DNA of 7,909 nt, taken from positions 1 to 7,909 of the forward strand of contig JAJAYG010000122.1 in the NCBI GenBank assembly GCA_026786335.1, written 5' to 3'. The notes under the pieces are model-generated. The model was given only the letters and a program-made list of their open reading frames with translations. It was not told the DNA's origin and ran no database searches. Positions within the stretch are counted from its first letter, which is position 1. Every line of letters starts with the position of its first letter. This document shows positions 6,453-7,909 of this stretch, one piece after another. The DNA comes from Chitinophagales bacterium. Lineage in GTDB: Bacteria; Bacteroidota; Bacteroidia; Chitinophagales; UBA10324. A program made the position numbers and the translations under genes.

Positions 6453-7909
6453 GTGAAACTCTTTTCCAAATCATTTAAAAAAGTATTTTTTATGCTTCTC
6501 TCATTTGCGTTTATAATAAATGCAGGAGCACAAACCATTGACAAAAAATGGAACATCGGCCTGCATGCCGGTGCAACTCAATACAAGGGTGATCTTGGAA
6601 ACGATTTCTATCGCAATCACATGGCACTCTATGGCTTTGGTGGAATTTCAGTCTCACGCTACATGGCAAGTCACTTTGATCTTAGTCTTTCTTTTAATAA
6701 AGGTACAGTGGGTTACAACAGAGATAGCGCAGGGTTTAAAAGAAATTTTACAACCGGTGCGCTCGATTTTCGATTTAACATCACCGGGCCAAACGCTATG
6801 GTAAGACCGTATTTATTTATTGGCGGCGGCGCAATGCTTTTTGATAAAAACCTTGACCTAACCGAAAAGAAAATTGATTACATCGCTCCTGAATTTGGTG
6901 TAGGCGTAAATGTTAAACTGGGATCTTCTGTTATGTTCAATTTGCAGGAGTGTTTTGTGTATACAACAGGTGATGAGCGCGATGGGGTAGTTGCAAATGA
7001 AAACGATGCCTTTTTATTTCACAAGGTAGGGTTAACATTCAATTTTGGAAAAGCAAAAGATGCCGATGGTGATGGAGTTGCAGACAGAAATGATGAATGC
7101 GCCGAAACACCTGCAGGTGTAACCGTTGATAAAACAGGTTGCCCATTAGATAAAGATGCAGATGGCATTGCAGATTATCTCGATACTTGCCCCGATGTTG
7201 CCGGAACAAAATTATTAAATGGTTGCCCCGATACAGATGGTGATGGCATTGCAGATAAAGACGATCGTTGTCCTGAAGTAGCAGGTCTTTCAACACTTAA
7301 AGGTTGCCCCGATGAAGATGGAGATGGCATTGCAGATTTGGATGATAAATGCCTTGGAACTAAAACCGGCTACAGAGTTGATGCAACAGGTTGCCCTATG
7401 GATAATGATAAAGATGGTATATTAAATGAAGATGACTTGTGCCCCGATGCAGCCGGAATTCTTGAATTAAAAGGTTGCCCTGACACTGATGGTGATTGTA
7501 TTTCTGATAAAGATGACCGCTGCCCAACAGTTAAAGGAACCATTGCAAATAAAGGTTGCCCCGAAATGGCAAAAGAAGATGTAAAAAAGATTACGATGAT
7601 TGCCAGTAAAATTTATTTTGAATTCAATATCTCTAAGCTCAAGGCAGTTTCGCTTCCGCAATTAGATGCGCTGGTTGAAATTCTTAAAAAATATGAAGCC
7701 GCCAATCTCGCTATCGAAGGCCATACTGATAACATCGGCGAAGATGCATACAATATGAACTTATCTCAAGAGAGAACCGAATCGGTTAAAGATTATTTGA
7801 TGTCGAAAGGAATTATGGAATCAAGATTATCTGCAAAAGGATTTGCCGAAACACAGCAAATTGCAGATAACAAAAACAAAGCAGGCCACGCAAAAAACCG
7901 CAGGGTAGA
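6453..7909 (+). CDS. OmpA family outer-membrane protein with thrombospondin type 3 repeats, 3' end missing
   Basis: The frame is open from 6432 to the window edge, giving 485 visible residues. I chose GTG 6453 as the start because it yields a complete signal peptide: basic MKLFSKSFKK, hydrophobic 11-22, then AGA before Gln27. The next ATG (6492) would remove the basic segment, and a TAA stands in frame at 6429. Residues about 28-199 alternate like an 8-stranded outer-membrane beta-barrel (GLHAGATQYKGDLG, YLFIGGGAMLF, VGLTFNFG). Residues 203-370 hold six TSP3-type DxDGDGIxD repeats, which bind calcium in characterised proteins. Residues about 380 onward form an OmpA/MotB peptidoglycan-binding domain: IYFEFN (387-392), GHTDNIG (423-429, with Asp426) and LSQERTESV (437-445, with Arg441), the Asp/Arg pair that grips diaminopimelate. 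The visible end, NRRV, is the usual NRRVE block, so only the last few residues should be missing. It likely tethers the outer membrane to peptidoglycan. Confidence 0.9.
   Translation, partial: MKLFSKSFKKVFFMLLSFAFIINAGAQTIDKKWNIGLHAGATQYKGDLGNDFYRNHMALYGFGGISVSRYMASHFDLSLSFNKGTVGYNRDSAGFKRNFTTGALDFRFNITGPNAMVRPYLFIGGGAMLFDKNLDLTEKKIDYIAPEFGVGVNVKLGSSVMFNLQECFVYTTGDERDGVVANENDAFLFHKVGLTFNFGKAKDADGDGVADRNDECAETPAGVTVDKTGCPLDKDADGIADYLDTCPDVAGTKLLNGCPDTDGDGIADKDDRCPEVAGLSTLKGCPDEDGDGIADLDDKCLGTKTGYRVDATGCPMDNDKDGILNEDDLCPDAAGILELKGCPDTDGDCISDKDDRCPTVKGTIANKGCPEMAKEDVKKITMIASKIYFEFNISKLKAVSLPQLDALVEILKKYEAANLAIEGHTDNIGEDAYNMNLSQERTESVKDYLMSKGIMESRLSAKGFAETQQIADNKNKAGHAKNRRV
7059..7562 (+). repeat. 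Six in-frame thrombospondin type 3 repeats inside the OmpA-type gene
   Basis: These are tandem coding repeats of roughly 27 residues (about 81 bases) starting DADGDG, DKDADG, DTDGDG, DEDGDG, DNDKDG and DTDGDC, each ending in a GCP block. At DNA level, GATGGCATTGCAGAT-type segments recur nearly unchanged in repeats 2-4, which makes local slippage possible. The sixth repeat has Cys in place of the second Gly of the acidic loop (codon TGT at 7497-7499). This is a protein-domain repeat, not a CRISPR or a mobile element. Confidence 0.85.

Noticed and set aside
6520..6804. 94-codon + strand ORF
   Set aside because: It lies wholly inside the OmpA-type gene in another frame, and has no recognisable family.
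7102..7131. TGTAAC inside the OmpA-type gene as a fifth operator
   Set aside because: No partner half-site 21 bases away and no -7 box; it is an ordinary coding sequence (Gly-Val-Thr-Val).
7039..7296. Minus-strand ORF rich in His and Leu
   Set aside because: It is the antisense reading of the Asp/Gly codons of the TSP3 repeats; its composition is a by-product of those codons.
7059..7562. Regular tandem repeats suggesting a CRISPR array or satellite
   Set aside because: The repeats are in frame, vary at third positions and encode DxDGDGIxD units; there are no unique spacers between identical repeats.

Overview
The window is AT-rich, has no clear Shine-Dalgarno sequences and is coded entirely on the + strand. 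It carries Bacteroidota hallmarks: -7 boxes resembling TAnnTTTG, Bacteroidota-style lipoproteins, and an OmpA protein with thrombospondin type 3 repeats. I read it as a chromosomal segment from a member of the Bacteroidota, plausibly Chitinophagales or Sphingobacteriales. The phylum is fairly secure; the order is a guess. There is no sign of mobile elements, CRISPR, tRNA or rRNA.

Layout: the 3' end of a receiver-only response regulator (1-308); a TIGR03118-type beta-propeller-like lipoprotein (559-1671); a small, His-rich, all-helical lipoprotein of unknown function (1990-2709); a two-gene operon with an ATGA overlap, made of a GH130 glycoside phosphorylase/hydrolase (2921-3955) and a GT4 glycosyltransferase fused to a C-terminal alpha/alpha-barrel-like domain (3952-6318); and an OmpA-type outer-membrane protein with a GTG start and six TSP3 calcium-binding-type repeats (6453 to the window edge). 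The OmpA gene is open at its 3' end.

The most striking feature is in the gaps between genes. Each of the four transcription units after the response regulator is preceded by the same regulatory cassette. It consists of two direct 14-base half-sites (consensus GTGAATnnTGTAAC, then nnGARTtGTGTAAY) whose ends lie exactly 21 bases apart in all four copies. A CAnnTTTG-like -7 box follows 20-21 bases later. No -33 element is visible, because the second half-site occupies that position. This is the geometry expected of an activator that binds direct repeats two helical turns apart, as LytTR-type regulators do. It suggests that the four units form one regulon.

Taken together, the genes look like a co-regulated cell-envelope programme: two predicted lipoproteins, a peptidoglycan-anchoring OmpA protein, and a glycan-making/remodelling pair that may build or turn over a mannose-type glycan. 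The trigger is unknown; an envelope or general stress response is an inference. The regulator itself is not identifiable here, because the visible response regulator has no DNA-binding domain.
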